Assembly (NCBI RefSeq): GCF_000348945.1
Contig: NZ_AOCK01000005.1
Location: forward strand, 1-64,000
DNA: 64,000 bases
From: Paeniglutamicibacter gangotriensis Lz1y
GTDB taxonomy: Bacteria; Actinomycetota; Actinomycetes; Actinomycetales; Micrococcaceae
Reading direction: 5' to 3'
Part shown: positions 55,932-64,000 of the stretch, piece after piece
Position numbering within the stretch: the stretch's first letter is position 1
Layout of the letters: each line of letters starts with the position of its first letter
Notes under the pieces: model-generated
What the model saw: the letters and a program-made list of their open reading frames with translations, nothing else
The model's database searches: none
Told to the model about the DNA's origin: nothing
Made by a program: the position numbers and the translations under genes

Positions 55932-55950
55932 CTAGGCATGCCTTATCTAT
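55932..55950 (+). promoter_or_regulatory. Weak iron-box-like site 2 upstream of the second siderophore operon
   Basis: CTAGGCATGCCTTATCTAT matches 11 of 19 iron-box consensus positions and lies about 90 bp before the binding-protein start, a more usual operator position than site 1. Confidence 0.4.
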
Positions 55951-56039
55951 AGCGTTTCACATAAGTTGATTTACGCAATGAGGTTGTTCCCTAATTAGCA
56001 GCAGGTTTGGAACAGCATCCACAACATCGGAGAAAAATC

Positions 56040-56984
56040 TTGAAGACCCCGCTTCGCGTCGTCCTGGGCGCATTTGCCGCCGGCGCATCCCTTCTTGCTT
56101 TGACCGCTTGCGGCGGCTCCACCGAGGCCGGCGCCAAGGCCGACTCCGGTGAGACCGTGAGTATCACCCACGCTCAGGGAACTACCGATGTTCCGGTCAA
56201 TCCGGAGACCGTTTACACCTTCGATTTGGGTGTACTCGACTCGATGACGGCCCTGGGGCTGGACGCCGATGGCGTGCCTGAAACCAAGTACCCGGAGTCG
56301 CTGGCCAAGTACAACGACGACTCGGTCACCAAGATCGGTTCCATGAAGGAACCTGACTTCGAAGCCATCTCCAACGGCAACCCCGATCTGATCATCATCA
56401 CCGGTCGCACCGCCACCTCCTACGAGGAACTCTCCAAGATCGCCCCAACCGTTGACTTGTCGGTGGATATCAAGAAGCCACTGGATTCCTTCAAGGAGCA
56501 GGCAGGCAAGCTCGGGACGATCTTCGCTGCCGAAGACAAGGTCACCGAGAAGCTCACGGCACTGGAAGCCAAGATCACCGATACCAAGTCCAAGAGCGCA
56601 GACGCCGGCAAGGGCCTGATCGTCATGACCTCCGGCGGTGAGCTCACCGCCTACGGCGCAGGCTCACGCTTTGGCCTGATCCACGACGTACTCGGGGTGG
56701 CAACCGTTGCCGACATCAAGTCCGAGGGTTCCCACGGCGAAGCGATCTCCTTCGAGTTCCTCAAGACCAACAACCCCGATACCCTGTACGTGATTGACCG
56801 CGATTCGGCCATGGGCACCTCCGGCGACGCGGCCAAGGCCGTGCTGGACAACGAGCTGGTCAAGTCCACCAACGCCGCCAAGAACAACAAGATCGTCAAC
56901 CTGGATTCCAACGCCTGGTACATGATCGGTTACGGCCTGAACAACACCGACAAGATGATCGACGAGGTAGCTGCGGCTCTGTAG
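56040..56984 (+). CDS. Siderophore ABC transporter substrate-binding lipoprotein (YclQ/FatB type)
   Basis: This 314-aa lipoprotein starts at a TTG (56040) preceded by GGAGAAA; the signal peptide MKTPLRVVLGAFAAG leads to lipobox LTAC. The binding fold is of the YclQ/FatB/CeuE group: TTDVPVNPETVYTFDLGVLDSM, EPDFEAISNGNPDLIIITGR and VIDRDSAMGTSG are recognisable blocks. It would capture ferric catecholate or similar siderophores. It is the first gene of a four-gene operon with two permeases and an ATPase, the standard order for this transporter type. Confidence 0.94.
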   Translation: MKTPLRVVLGAFAAGASLLALTACGGSTEAGAKADSGETVSITHAQGTTDVPVNPETVYTFDLGVLDSMTALGLDADGVPETKYPESLAKYNDDSVTKIGSMKEPDFEAISNGNPDLIIITGRTATSYEELSKIAPTVDLSVDIKKPLDSFKEQAGKLGTIFAAEDKVTEKLTALEAKITDTKSKSADAGKGLIVMTSGGELTAYGAGSRFGLIHDVLGVATVADIKSEGSHGEAISFEFLKTNNPDTLYVIDRDSAMGTSGDAAKAVLDNELVKSTNAAKNNKIVNLDSNAWYMIGYGLNNTDKMIDEVAAAL

Positions 56985-57012
56985 CCACCGAGCCACAGTC
57001 CCAAGCATCAAC

Positions 57013-58053
57013 ATGAGCGCACCAGTACTCAGCCGACCGGCCGCCGCGAATCAGGATCCCGCGGTGGCCGTTCGGCGTTCCAAAAAGCCGTCAGAAACAC
57101 TGTGGCTCATCGCCGGGACGATCCTGGTGGGGCTGCTCGCCGTAGTGAGCCTGTTCGTCGGGGTCTCCGATGTCACGCTCCCCCAGCTGCTGGCCGGGGA
57201 ACCCGAGGCATGGGACCTGCTGTGGATCTCCCGGGTGCCACGCACCCTGGCCGTCATCCTGGCCGGCACGGCGGTTGCCGTAGCCGGGCTGATCATGCAG
57301 CTGATGGTGCGCAACCGCTTCGTCGAACCTTCCACGGTGGGCACCGTGGAGTCCGCGACCCTGGGCATCCTGGTGATCACCGTATTGATCCCCGCCGCCC
57401 CGATCATGCTGAAGATGGGCGTGGCCTCCGTGTTTGCACTAGGCGGCACCGCGCTCTTCCTGGCCGTACTGGGCAGGCTCCCGGCCCGCAACACGCTGCT
57501 GGTGCCCATCGTGGGCATCATGCTCGGCGGGGTCATCGGCTCGGTCACCACCTTCTTCGCCTACAAGTACGATCTGCTGCAAACCCTGAGCAACTGGATG
57601 ATCGGCGATTTCTCCGGGGTGCTGCGGGGACGCTACGAGCTGTTGTGGATCGTCGCGGCGCTCACCCTGGCCGGGTACTTGGCGGCCGACAGGTTCACCG
57701 TGGCGGGTCTGGGCGCCGACTTCACCACCAACCTGGGGATGAATCACAAGGCCATCATGCGTCTGGGCCTGGTGTTGGTCTCGCTGATCTCCGCCGTAGT
57801 GGTCACCACCGTCGGTGCAGTCCCCTTCCTCGGATTGATCGTGCCAAACATCGTCTCACTGCTTTTCGGCGATAACCTGCGCCGTGCCGTGCCCTGGACC
57901 GCGCTCTTCGGGGCCGGCTTCGTATTGGTCTGTGACATCATCGGACGCACCATCCGATTCCCTTATGAGGTTCCCGTGGGCATGGTGATGAGCGTGCTTG
58001 GCGCCACCATCTTCCTGGCCCTGCTGCTAAAGACCAGGAAACGCAATGCCTAA
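57013..58053 (+). CDS. Siderophore ABC permease (YclN/FatD type)
   Basis: This 346-aa FecCD-family permease has nine to ten membrane helices. Blocks include LLWISRVPRTLAVILAGTAVAVAG (about 74-97, read in parts), MVRNRFVEPSTVGTVESATLG and the C-terminal TIRFPYEVPVGMVMSVLGA. It starts 28 nt after the binding-protein gene and its stop overlaps the next permease start by 8 nt, so expression is coupled. Confidence 0.94.
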   Translation: MSAPVLSRPAAANQDPAVAVRRSKKPSETLWLIAGTILVGLLAVVSLFVGVSDVTLPQLLAGEPEAWDLLWISRVPRTLAVILAGTAVAVAGLIMQLMVRNRFVEPSTVGTVESATLGILVITVLIPAAPIMLKMGVASVFALGGTALFLAVLGRLPARNTLLVPIVGIMLGGVIGSVTTFFAYKYDLLQTLSNWMIGDFSGVLRGRYELLWIVAALTLAGYLAADRFTVAGLGADFTTNLGMNHKAIMRLGLVLVSLISAVVVTTVGAVPFLGLIVPNIVSLLFGDNLRRAVPWTALFGAGFVLVCDIIGRTIRFPYEVPVGMVMSVLGATIFLALLLKTRKRNA

Positions 58054-59083
58054 GACACTTCCACCCGCCGTCGTGCGAACCCGCCGTCCAATTCCTTGGC
58101 GCCACTTCTCCCCCGCCATGCTTTCACCCAAACGGATTTCCCCCGCCGTGGTGATCACGGTGATGGCAGTGCTCACCTTGGTGTGCATCACCCTGTTCAT
58201 GACCCTGGGGCTGCGCGGGAACCTGTCCTACGCACTGAGTCTGCGCGGGATCCGCGTCGGGGCGATGCTGGTCGTTGCCGTCGCGGTGGGCCTGTCCACG
58301 CTGATGTTCCAGACCGTGACGGCCAACAGGATACTGACCCCCTCGATCATGGGGTTCGACGCGCTGTACATCCTGATCCAAACCGCCCTGGTGTTCATGC
58401 TGGGCTCCTCCACACTGCTCACCGCCGCCCCCGGGCTGAAGTTCGGGGTGGAGGTCGGGCTGATGATCGTCTTCTCCGCGCTGCTCTACCGCTGGCTATT
58501 CACCGGCGGCACCGGCTCGCTGCACCTGATGCTGTTGGTGGGCATCGTGATCGGCACGCTCTTCCGCGGGTTCTCCTCGCTGCTGCAGCGCTTGATGGAA
58601 CCCAGCGAATACATTGTTCTCCAGGACCTGTTCTTCGCCTCCTTCAACCAGGTCGAACCGTTGCTGCTGGGCATCTCCGCGATCATCGTGGCATTGGTCG
58701 CCGCGGTGGTGTGGAAGCTGCGCAAGAGCTTCGATGTGCTGGCGCTGGGCCGCGAGACGGCCATCAACCTGGGCGTGGACCACCAGCGCATCGTCACAGT
58801 GGTCCTGGTGCTCTGCTCGATTCTGGTGGCCGTCTCCACCGCGCTGGTCGGTCCGGTGACCTTCTTCGGGCTGCTGGTGGTGTCGCTGGCCTACCAAATG
58901 GTTCGCAAGTTCTCCCACGCCGCCCTGATTCCCATTGTCTGCCTGCTCGGGGCCATCACGCTGATCGGCGGCCAGCTGCTGCTCGAGCGGGTCTTCGGCT
59001 TCGCCACCGCACTGAGCGTGATCATCGAGTTCGCCGGCGGACTGTTGTTCCTCTACCTGCTGTTGAAGGGTTCCCTGAAGTGA
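58046..59083 (+). CDS. Siderophore ABC permease (YclO/FatC type)
   Basis: This 345-aa FecCD-family permease pairs with the preceding gene. Recognisable blocks are LRGIRVGAMLVVAVAVGLSTLMFQT (about 68, read in parts), NRILTPSIMGFDALYILIQT and VGPVTFFGLLVVSLAYQM. It overlaps the previous gene by 8 nt and the following ATPase by 4 nt (GTGA). Confidence 0.94.
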   Translation: MPKTLPPAVVRTRRPIPWRHFSPAMLSPKRISPAVVITVMAVLTLVCITLFMTLGLRGNLSYALSLRGIRVGAMLVVAVAVGLSTLMFQTVTANRILTPSIMGFDALYILIQTALVFMLGSSTLLTAAPGLKFGVEVGLMIVFSALLYRWLFTGGTGSLHLMLLVGIVIGTLFRGFSSLLQRLMEPSEYIVLQDLFFASFNQVEPLLLGISAIIVALVAAVVWKLRKSFDVLALGRETAINLGVDHQRIVTVVLVLCSILVAVSTALVGPVTFFGLLVVSLAYQMVRKFSHAALIPIVCLLGAITLIGGQLLLERVFGFATALSVIIEFAGGLLFLYLLLKGSLK

Positions 59084-59838
59084 TCTGCATTGATTCGGTG
59101 ACCAAGTCTTACTCCGGAAAAACCGTGGTGGACAAGGTCAGCACCACCATCCCTGCCGGCGGTGTCACTTCCATCATCGGGCCCAACGGCGCGGGCAAGT
59201 CAACACTGCTGTCCATGATTTCGCGGTTGATCCCCATGGACTCCGGCGCCGTATCCATCGCCGGGCTCGACATCGGGCGCACCCCCAGCAAGGACCTGGC
59301 CAAGTCCATGGCGATCCTGCGCCAGGAAAACCACATCACGATGCGCCTGCGGGTGCGCGACTTGGTGGGCTTCGGACGCTTCCCGCACTCCGGCGGACAC
59401 CCGACCAGCGTGGACGAGGACCATATCCTGGCGGCCATGGACCAGATGGGCCTTGGCGAGATGGCGGACAGGTTCCTTGACGAGCTCTCCGGCGGGCAGC
59501 GCCAGCGTGCCTACATCGCCATGGTGCTGGCCCAGGACACCGACTACCTGTTGCTGGACGAACCATTGAACAACCTGGATATGAAGCACTCGGTGGAAAT
59601 GATGCGCATGATCCGGCGCCTGGCCAATGAACTGGGCAAGACCGTAGTCATCGTCATCCACGACATTAACTTCGCTTCTTGCTACTCGGACAACATCCTG
59701 GCCATGCGCGAGGGTGCCCTAGTGCACCAGGGAACGCCGGCGGAAATCATGCGCGTCGAGGTGCTGCGCGATGTCTACGACATCGATATCCGCATCGAGG
59801 AGATCGACGGAAACCGGATTGGCGTGTACTTCGCATAA
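59080..59838 (+). CDS. Siderophore ABC ATP-binding protein (YclP/FatE type)
   Basis: This 252-aa ATPase powers the transporter encoded by the three preceding genes. Walker A is IGPNGAGKST, the signature [13 protein letters not shown] and Walker B YLLLDEPLNNLD; the switch His is in VIHDINFASCYSD. The start is a GTG at 59080 that overlaps the permease stop as GTGA. The frame is open much further upstream only as an antisense-like reading of the permease gene. Unlike the other siderophore system in this window, no SIP domain is attached. Confidence 0.94.
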   Translation: MICIDSVTKSYSGKTVVDKVSTTIPAGGVTSIIGPNGAGKSTLLSMISRLIPMDSGAVSIAGLDIGRTPSKDLAKSMAILRQENHITMRLRVRDLVGFGRFPHSGGHPTSVDEDHILAAMDQMGLGEMADRFLDELSGGQRQRAYIAMVLAQDTDYLLLDEPLNNLDMKHSVEMMRMIRRLANELGKTVVIVIHDINFASCYSDNILAMREGALVHQGTPAEIMRVEVLRDVYDIDIRIEEIDGNRIGVYFA

Positions 59839-60038
59839 CCCCCAACCTGCAAAAGAATTCATCCGAATGAATGAATCGTAGGTATTTCCGGGGATCCGAC
59901 GGGTAAGTTTAGCCACAGTGCCCGTTGCCCGGTACCACCCATATTTGCTGGTTGACCTGTGAACTAACGTCAATGTGCGGCGATTTTCGCGGACGTGACT
60001 GCGCGGGGTCAGCAGCCAAAAGATGCAAAGATTTATGC

Positions 60039-61508
60039 ATGAGTACGCAAAACATTGCACCGGGCGCCACCAGGCCCACGTTGCGTCAGCAATTGGGCGC
60101 ACGCAAGCCCATTGAGGCATTCATCGCCGAGGCCGGCAACGGAACCGGTGATGGGCCCCAGCTGCGCCGCACCCTGGGCCTGCTGCACCTGACCATGATC
60201 AGCGTCGGAGCCACCCTGGGCACCGGGATCTTTGTGGTGCTTTCCTCCTCGGTGCCGATGGCCGGTCCCGCTGTTTGGATCTCCTTTGCCATCGCCGGGC
60301 TTGCGGCACTCTTTGCCGCCCTGTCCTATGCGGAGATGGCAGGTGCCGTGCCGGTGTCCGGATCGAGCTACACCTACACCTACGCGACCATGGGCGAGGG
60401 GCTGGCCTGGGTCTGCGGCTGGTGCCTGGTGCTCGAATACGCGGTTTCGGTCGCGGCGATCGCGGTGGGTGCCGGTGAATACCTCAATGAGATGGCCCGC
60501 GCACTGGGTGTGAATCTACCGGCTGCCTTGACCAATCCCCCAGGCGTCGACGGCGGGATGTTCAACGTCCCGGCCCTGGCCATCGTGCTGTTCGCCACGG
60601 TCCTGCTGGTGCGCGGCACCAAAGAGTCCGCGATGGTCAACACCGTGCTGGTGTTCATCAAGATCGCGGTACTGCTCTTCTTCATCGTGATCGCCTTCAG
60701 CGCGTTTACCTCCGGGAACTTCGATCCGCTGCTGCCGATGGGCACCGCGGGGGTCTCCGCTGCCGCGGCCCGCCTGTTCTTCTCCTACATCGGCTTCGAT
60801 GCTGCCTCCACGGCCGGCGAGGAAGCGAAGAACCCGCAGCGGGATCTGCCACGGGCCATCGTGCTCTCGATGGTCATCATCACCACCTTGTACATCTTGG
60901 TGGCGATCGCTGCGATCGGCGCCCGCCAGTGGACCTGGTTCGAGGGCAAGTCCGCCGCGCTGGTACAGCTGCTCGAGGAAGTCACCGGGCAGGGCTGGGT
61001 GGCGCTGCTCTTCGCCGCGGGCGCGGTACTGGCCATCGTCTCCATCGTGATCACCGTGCTCTACGGGCAGACCCGCATCCTGGTGGCGATGAGCCGCGAC
61101 GGCATGGTCCCTGCGGTGTTCGCACGCATCTCCCCGCGCAACGGCGCCCCGGTGGCAGGCACCTGGATCACCGGCGGCGCCGTGGCCGTGGTCGCCGGCC
61201 TGATTCCGTTGGGCCAGCTGGCAGATGCCACGTCCATCGGCACGCTCTTCGCCTTCTCCCTCGTTTCCCTGGCGGTGATCATGCTGCGTCGTACCCAGCC
61301 CGAGTTGCCGCGCACCTTCAAGGTTCCGCTCTACCCGCTGACCCCGATCCTCGCGGTAGTCTTCTGCGGCTATCTGATGTTGAACCTGGGGGCCACCACC
61401 TGGGTGGTCTTCGGGGTGTGGATGATCGTCGGTGCGGCGATCTACCTGGGCTATGGTCGGCGCAAGTCCAAGCTTGCCGCCGCCTGGGGCACGGTGCCGA
61501 AGAACTGA
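60039..61508 (+). CDS. APC-family amino-acid permease
   Basis: This 489-aa permease has 12 predicted membrane helices. The first-helix motif is MISVGATLGTGIFVVLSS (about 52-69, GxGxF-type substrate loop); FFSYIGFDAASTAGEEAKNPQRDLP (about 250, read in parts) is the hallmark of the cationic amino-acid transporter branch (YfnA/CAT type). It imports amino acids with protons. ATG 60039 is chosen because the extension back to 59925 is not membrane-protein-like. A perfect palindrome terminator follows. No regulator is adjacent. Confidence 0.93.
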   Translation: MSTQNIAPGATRPTLRQQLGARKPIEAFIAEAGNGTGDGPQLRRTLGLLHLTMISVGATLGTGIFVVLSSSVPMAGPAVWISFAIAGLAALFAALSYAEMAGAVPVSGSSYTYTYATMGEGLAWVCGWCLVLEYAVSVAAIAVGAGEYLNEMARALGVNLPAALTNPPGVDGGMFNVPALAIVLFATVLLVRGTKESAMVNTVLVFIKIAVLLFFIVIAFSAFTSGNFDPLLPMGTAGVSAAAARLFFSYIGFDAASTAGEEAKNPQRDLPRAIVLSMVIITTLYILVAIAAIGARQWTWFEGKSAALVQLLEEVTGQGWVALLFAAGAVLAIVSIVITVLYGQTRILVAMSRDGMVPAVFARISPRNGAPVAGTWITGGAVAVVAGLIPLGQLADATSIGTLFAFSLVSLAVIMLRRTQPELPRTFKVPLYPLTPILAVVFCGYLMLNLGATTWVVFGVWMIVGAAIYLGYGRRKSKLAAAWGTVPKN

Positions 61509-61540
61509 GTATGCACCGGTGCCACGGCACCACAGAATAA

Positions 61541-61586
61541 GTGAGGCCTTGGTCCTTCCGCATGCGGAAGGACCAAGGCCTCACTC
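61541..61586. terminator. Bidirectional terminator, 23-bp perfect palindrome
   Basis: A 46-bp perfect palindrome centred on GCATGC lies between the convergent amino-acid permease and FtsX-type permease genes. With a small apical loop it would form a very stable hairpin for both strands. Confidence 0.9.
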
Positions 61587-61642
61587 GTTATCTGGGTTTC
61601 GGCGTGGCTGCCTCAGCAGCATGAGCGTCCCTCTGAGGGGTC

Positions 61643-62971
61643 TCAGGCGCTCGTGCTCCGGCTCAGGGTGCCTCGTACCGGGGTGAGGGCCACTGCGCCG
61701 CGCACGGCAAGCACCCCGGCCACCAGAGTCAGCAGAATGATGGCCACCGAAAGCGGCGCGAAGATGATGGCCATCCCCGCCAGCGGGAAGACCAGTGCCG
61801 CGCTGACGATGATCGCCCCGATGCCTACACCCAGCACCGGCCCCATCACAGAACCCACCCGGGCCCGTTCCATGGTGGCAGGTTCCATGCCCAGCCGACC
61901 CAGCCCGGCATAGAGTTCCGCACGGTCAAGTGTGGCCGCGGCCTGGGTGATTGCGGTGGAGCAGGCCACCGAGATAAACGACACGGCGATGGTGATCAGT
62001 ACCCCGGTCATGACATCTGCCGAGAGCAACGCGTCGGGGCTTCCCGGATCGGATTCGACCCCGGTGGTGCGCATCAATGCCGCACCGCTGCCACCGACCA
62101 CTGCCACAAAACTTGTCATCGCGATGCCCGAGACCTGGCGCCAAGCCTGTGCCGGGTTTTCCAGGATCATGCGTGCCGCGAGCAGATCGGCGGGCTTTTG
62201 CGCGGCCTTGAGCTTACGCTTCCCGATCAAGCCCACGGCCCACGGGCCGATCAGGTTCAGGGCGCCCAGTCCAAGGGCGAAACCGCCCAAAAGCACCCCG
62301 ATCACCACGGCCAAGGATTGGAAGGCAGATAGCTGAGAAAAGACCAGCGTGATCATGGCAATCAGAACCACCACGATCAGCGCGCGGATCCAGCGCGGCT
62401 TGGGCGTGGTATTCCGATTGCGCACGCCCAACGGGGAAACGATGATCTTGCGCAGGCCCACGGACGCGGAGAAGGCTGCCACCAGCACCACCGCGAGCAC
62501 CACCAAGGCCATGATGCCGGGGTTCAGCCACATCGCGGCGCCAATGGCCGATCCTTGGAACTGGATCAGTCCGACCACCGGGGCCAAGCCTGCATAGAGC
62601 AGCACGCCGCCCACGGCGCCTACCAGCGCCGTGGCACTTGATTCGATCATCGTCATGGCGATGACCAGCCCCGGGGTTCCACCCAACAGCCGGACGGTGG
62701 AGAGCCGAGTGTCTTGGCTGCGTGCCGAGAGCCGGGCCGCTGCCGCACCGAGGACCGCCAAGGGCACCAGCAGCAGCACAACCGCCAGCCCGGCAAGCGT
62801 CTGGTACAGGCCGGTAAGCTCGTTTTGCACCCGGGTGAAGGACAGGGCCCCGGCGGTGACGGTGAGCACCAGGGCGGAGACCAGGGCATAGGACCCTGCG
62901 GTCAGCAGCAGCGGGCCGCGACGGTCGGCAGTGGGTTTGCCCAGCAACCAGGCCAGCGAGACGGCGCGCAT
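61643..62971 (-). CDS. FtsX-like ABC transporter permease
   Basis: This 442-aa protein has about 8-10 membrane helices with two FtsX-type blocks: LAVLGAAAARLSARSQDTRLSTVRLLGGT (about 85-113, read in parts) and AAATLDRAELYAGLGRLGMEPATM near residue 355. Both carry the 'R...LrlLGat' pattern of MacB/FtsX permeases. The start ATG at 62971 overlaps the stop of the ATPase gene by one base (TAATG), so the pair is coupled. Its role may be peptide or antibiotic efflux, or cell-envelope stress signalling as in Bce-type systems; no two-component genes are visible. Confidence 0.9.
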   Translation of the reverse strand: MRAVSLAWLLGKPTADRRGPLLLTAGSYALVSALVLTVTAGALSFTRVQNELTGLYQTLAGLAVVLLLVPLAVLGAAAARLSARSQDTRLSTVRLLGGTPGLVIAMTMIESSATALVGAVGGVLLYAGLAPVVGLIQFQGSAIGAAMWLNPGIMALVVLAVVLVAAFSASVGLRKIIVSPLGVRNRNTTPKPRWIRALIVVVLIAMITLVFSQLSAFQSLAVVIGVLLGGFALGLGALNLIGPWAVGLIGKRKLKAAQKPADLLAARMILENPAQAWRQVSGIAMTSFVAVVGGSGAALMRTTGVESDPGSPDALLSADVMTGVLITIAVSFISVACSTAITQAAATLDRAELYAGLGRLGMEPATMERARVGSVMGPVLGVGIGAIIVSAALVFPLAGMAIIFAPLSVAIILLTLVAGVLAVRGAVALTPVRGTLSRSTSA

Positions 62972-63756
62972 TAGTTCACTGCCCCGGGGAATCGGTTGGT
63001 TGCCGAGGATGCCGCGGCATCTTCGGAGACGATGCGCCCGTCGCGCAGCCGGATGACCCGGTCGCATCGTGCGGCGACGTCCGCGTCGTGGGTGACCATC
63101 ACCAGGGTGTTCCCGCGTCCGACGGTGGAGTCCATCAGGATTGAGAGCACCTCGGTGCCGGTGCCCGAGTCCAGTGCGCCGGTGGGCTCATCGGCGAAGA
63201 TTACCTGGGCGCCGGTGACCTGGGCACGGGCGATGGCCACGCGCTGGGCTTGGCCCCCGGAGAGCTGACCGATGCGCCGTTCTTCTATCCCGCCCAGTCC
63301 CAGGGCCACTAACCATTCGGTGGCCCGCGGCAGGGCAGCGGATCGCTGCACCCCGTTGATCATCAACGCCATCGCCACGTTTTCCACGGCGGTGAGCTCG
63401 GGGATGAGCAGGCCGGACTGGAAGACGAAGCCAAAGGATTCCCGGCGCAGCTTGGAACGCTCCGACTCCCCCAGCGCCGTGATCTCCCGTGAGCTGCCCG
63501 CCGCGGAAGTGAAGAGCACCGAACCGGAGTCCGGGCGCTCGATCCCGGCCAGGGTGTGCAGCAGCGTGGACTTGCCGGAGCCCGAAGGGCCCATAATGGC
63601 CACGGATTCCCCTGCCCGGATATCCAGGTCCACGCCGTCAAGCGCCAAGGCCGATCCATAGGCGCGGCGCAGGGCCCGGGCACCAAGCACGGGTGTTGAG
63701 GAAGGATGGGCCGCCTTGGAAGCGGCGCTCTCTGATGAAGGGTTTGCGGTGATCAT
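62971..63756 (-). CDS. MacB-type ABC transporter ATP-binding protein
   Basis: This 261-aa ATPase of the MacB/LolD group has Walker A MGPSGSGKST, signature LSGGQAQRVAIARA and Walker B VIFADEPTGALD; the ADEPTGALD form is diagnostic for this group. The N-terminal 30 residues are Ser/Ala-rich. It couples to the FtsX-like permease encoded immediately downstream. It is the first gene of the pair, with no clear ribosome binding site beyond a weak purine stretch. Confidence 0.93.
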   Translation of the reverse strand: MITANPSSESAASKAAHPSSTPVLGARALRRAYGSALALDGVDLDIRAGESVAIMGPSGSGKSTLLHTLAGIERPDSGSVLFTSAAGSSREITALGESERSKLRRESFGFVFQSGLLIPELTAVENVAMALMINGVQRSAALPRATEWLVALGLGGIEERRIGQLSGGQAQRVAIARAQVTGAQVIFADEPTGALDSGTGTEVLSILMDSTVGRGNTLVMVTHDADVAARCDRVIRLRDGRIVSEDAAASSATNRFPGAVN

Positions 63757-63829
63757 GCCATTAGCTTTTCAAATCCGCGCCCCCGCGGCATCGGAGCAGG
63801 TGATGAACTGTTTTCCGCTGATCTCCTAC

Positions 63830-64000
63830 CTAGGGTGGAGAATTCGTAAGCTTCCGGCTTGCGCTCAATTTCCTAGCGGAGAAACTTTCCTCATTGAACG
63901 CGACAATTTCAGTGACTGTTTCTCTGTCGAACCCTACCGGCAGGAGGTTGGATTCGGGATCCACGTTCTTGCTACCAAGCATTCCACGAGAACCCACGCC
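63830..64000 (-). CDS. Possible 3' end of a gene entering from outside the window
   Basis: A minus-strand frame is open from the window edge to a TAG at 63830-63832 and gives at least 56 residues, including RGMLGSKNVDPESNLLPVGF and a charged tail ending LTNSPP. It reads as plausible protein but matches nothing I recognise. The start lies outside the window. Confidence 0.35.
   Translation of the reverse strand, partial: GVGSRGMLGSKNVDPESNLLPVGFDRETVTEIVAFNEESFSARKLSASRKLTNSPP

Larger units (their letters stand above)
55665..56039 (+). other. Leader region of the second siderophore operon
   Basis: 375 bp without a supported gene. GATGCCT/AGGCATC (55683-55689/55698-55704) forms a 7-bp hairpin just past the SDR stop, a possible terminator. 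A 60-codon frame at 55753-55935 has no ribosome binding site or domain. Two weak iron-box-like sites are listed separately. Confidence 0.5.

Noticed and set aside
55753-55935. 60-codon frame upstream of the second siderophore operon
   Set aside because: No ribosome binding site and it spans the putative iron-box region; reads as chance frame.
59850-59880. Inverted repeat ATTCAT...ATGAAT after the siderophore ATPase gene
   Set aside because: Stem is only 6 bp and AT-rich; not convincing as a terminator.

Overview
The window is high-GC DNA with short intergenic gaps, frequent GTG/TTG starts and 1-8 nt gene overlaps. Gene content points to an actinobacterium of the Arthrobacter/Paeniglutamicibacter group (Micrococcaceae). 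Supporting signs are a glycine-riboswitch gcvPTH-glyA-sdaA cluster, an Rv2629/Balon-type baeRF protein, DtxR/IdeR-like iron boxes, a demethylmenaquinone methyltransferase and a mannitol EIICBA linked to ptsI/ptsH. The genus is inference. I see no rRNA, tRNA, CRISPR array, transposase or prophage gene.

1-6.3 kb is accessory-looking: a YhcG/DUF1016 PD-(D/E)xK protein, a 39-aa Lys/Ser/Ala-rich peptide with a strong ribosome binding site, an MFS exporter, a Fic AMP-transferase with its own inhibitory motif and a perfect inverted repeat in its promoter, and several small membrane or unknown proteins. 6.3-12.6 kb covers metal ions and ribosomes: YibE/F membrane protein, ZnuA with a Zur-like site, a baeRF (Balon-like) protein and the Mg transporter MgtE with a structured leader. 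12.7-20.4 kb is one catabolic unit on the minus strand. A tandem glycine riboswitch precedes gcvP, gcvT, gcvH, glyA and sdaA, which together take glycine to serine and then to pyruvate.

20.5-35.9 kb is a mixed housekeeping region: VIT1-like transporter, SGNH hydrolase, serine hydrolase, RNase HI fused to an NTF2-like domain, FdhA formaldehyde dehydrogenase with an HbpS-like partner, a flotillin/NfeD pair, acetyltransferases, MenG, a glutathionyl-hydroquinone-reductase-type GST, and an FMN reductase divergent from a MarR regulator across three copies of a YTGA-N4-TCAA element. 36-42.4 kb holds the mannitol PTS: mtlA, mtlD, a TetR regulator with a palindrome over its promoter, and the general PTS genes ptsI and ptsH.

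42.6-45.9 kb is a patch of small or poorly known genes, including an acetyltransferase whose conserved frame extends upstream of any normal start codon. 46-59.8 kb is mostly transport: an ABC exporter divergent from a MarR gene, a siderophore system (FepB, two permeases, and an ATPase fused to a siderophore-interacting reductase) interrupted by an oppositely oriented metallo-beta-lactamase gene, an SDR, and a second complete ferric-siderophore ABC operon. The window ends with an APC amino-acid permease, a MacB/FtsX-type ABC pair and a probable partial gene running off the edge.

I did not find a wholly new multi-gene system. The strongest unusual items are the FepC-SIP fusion, the RNase HI-DUF4440 fusion, the three-copy MarR operator, the Fic promoter palindrome, the 39-aa basic peptide and the structured mgtE leader.
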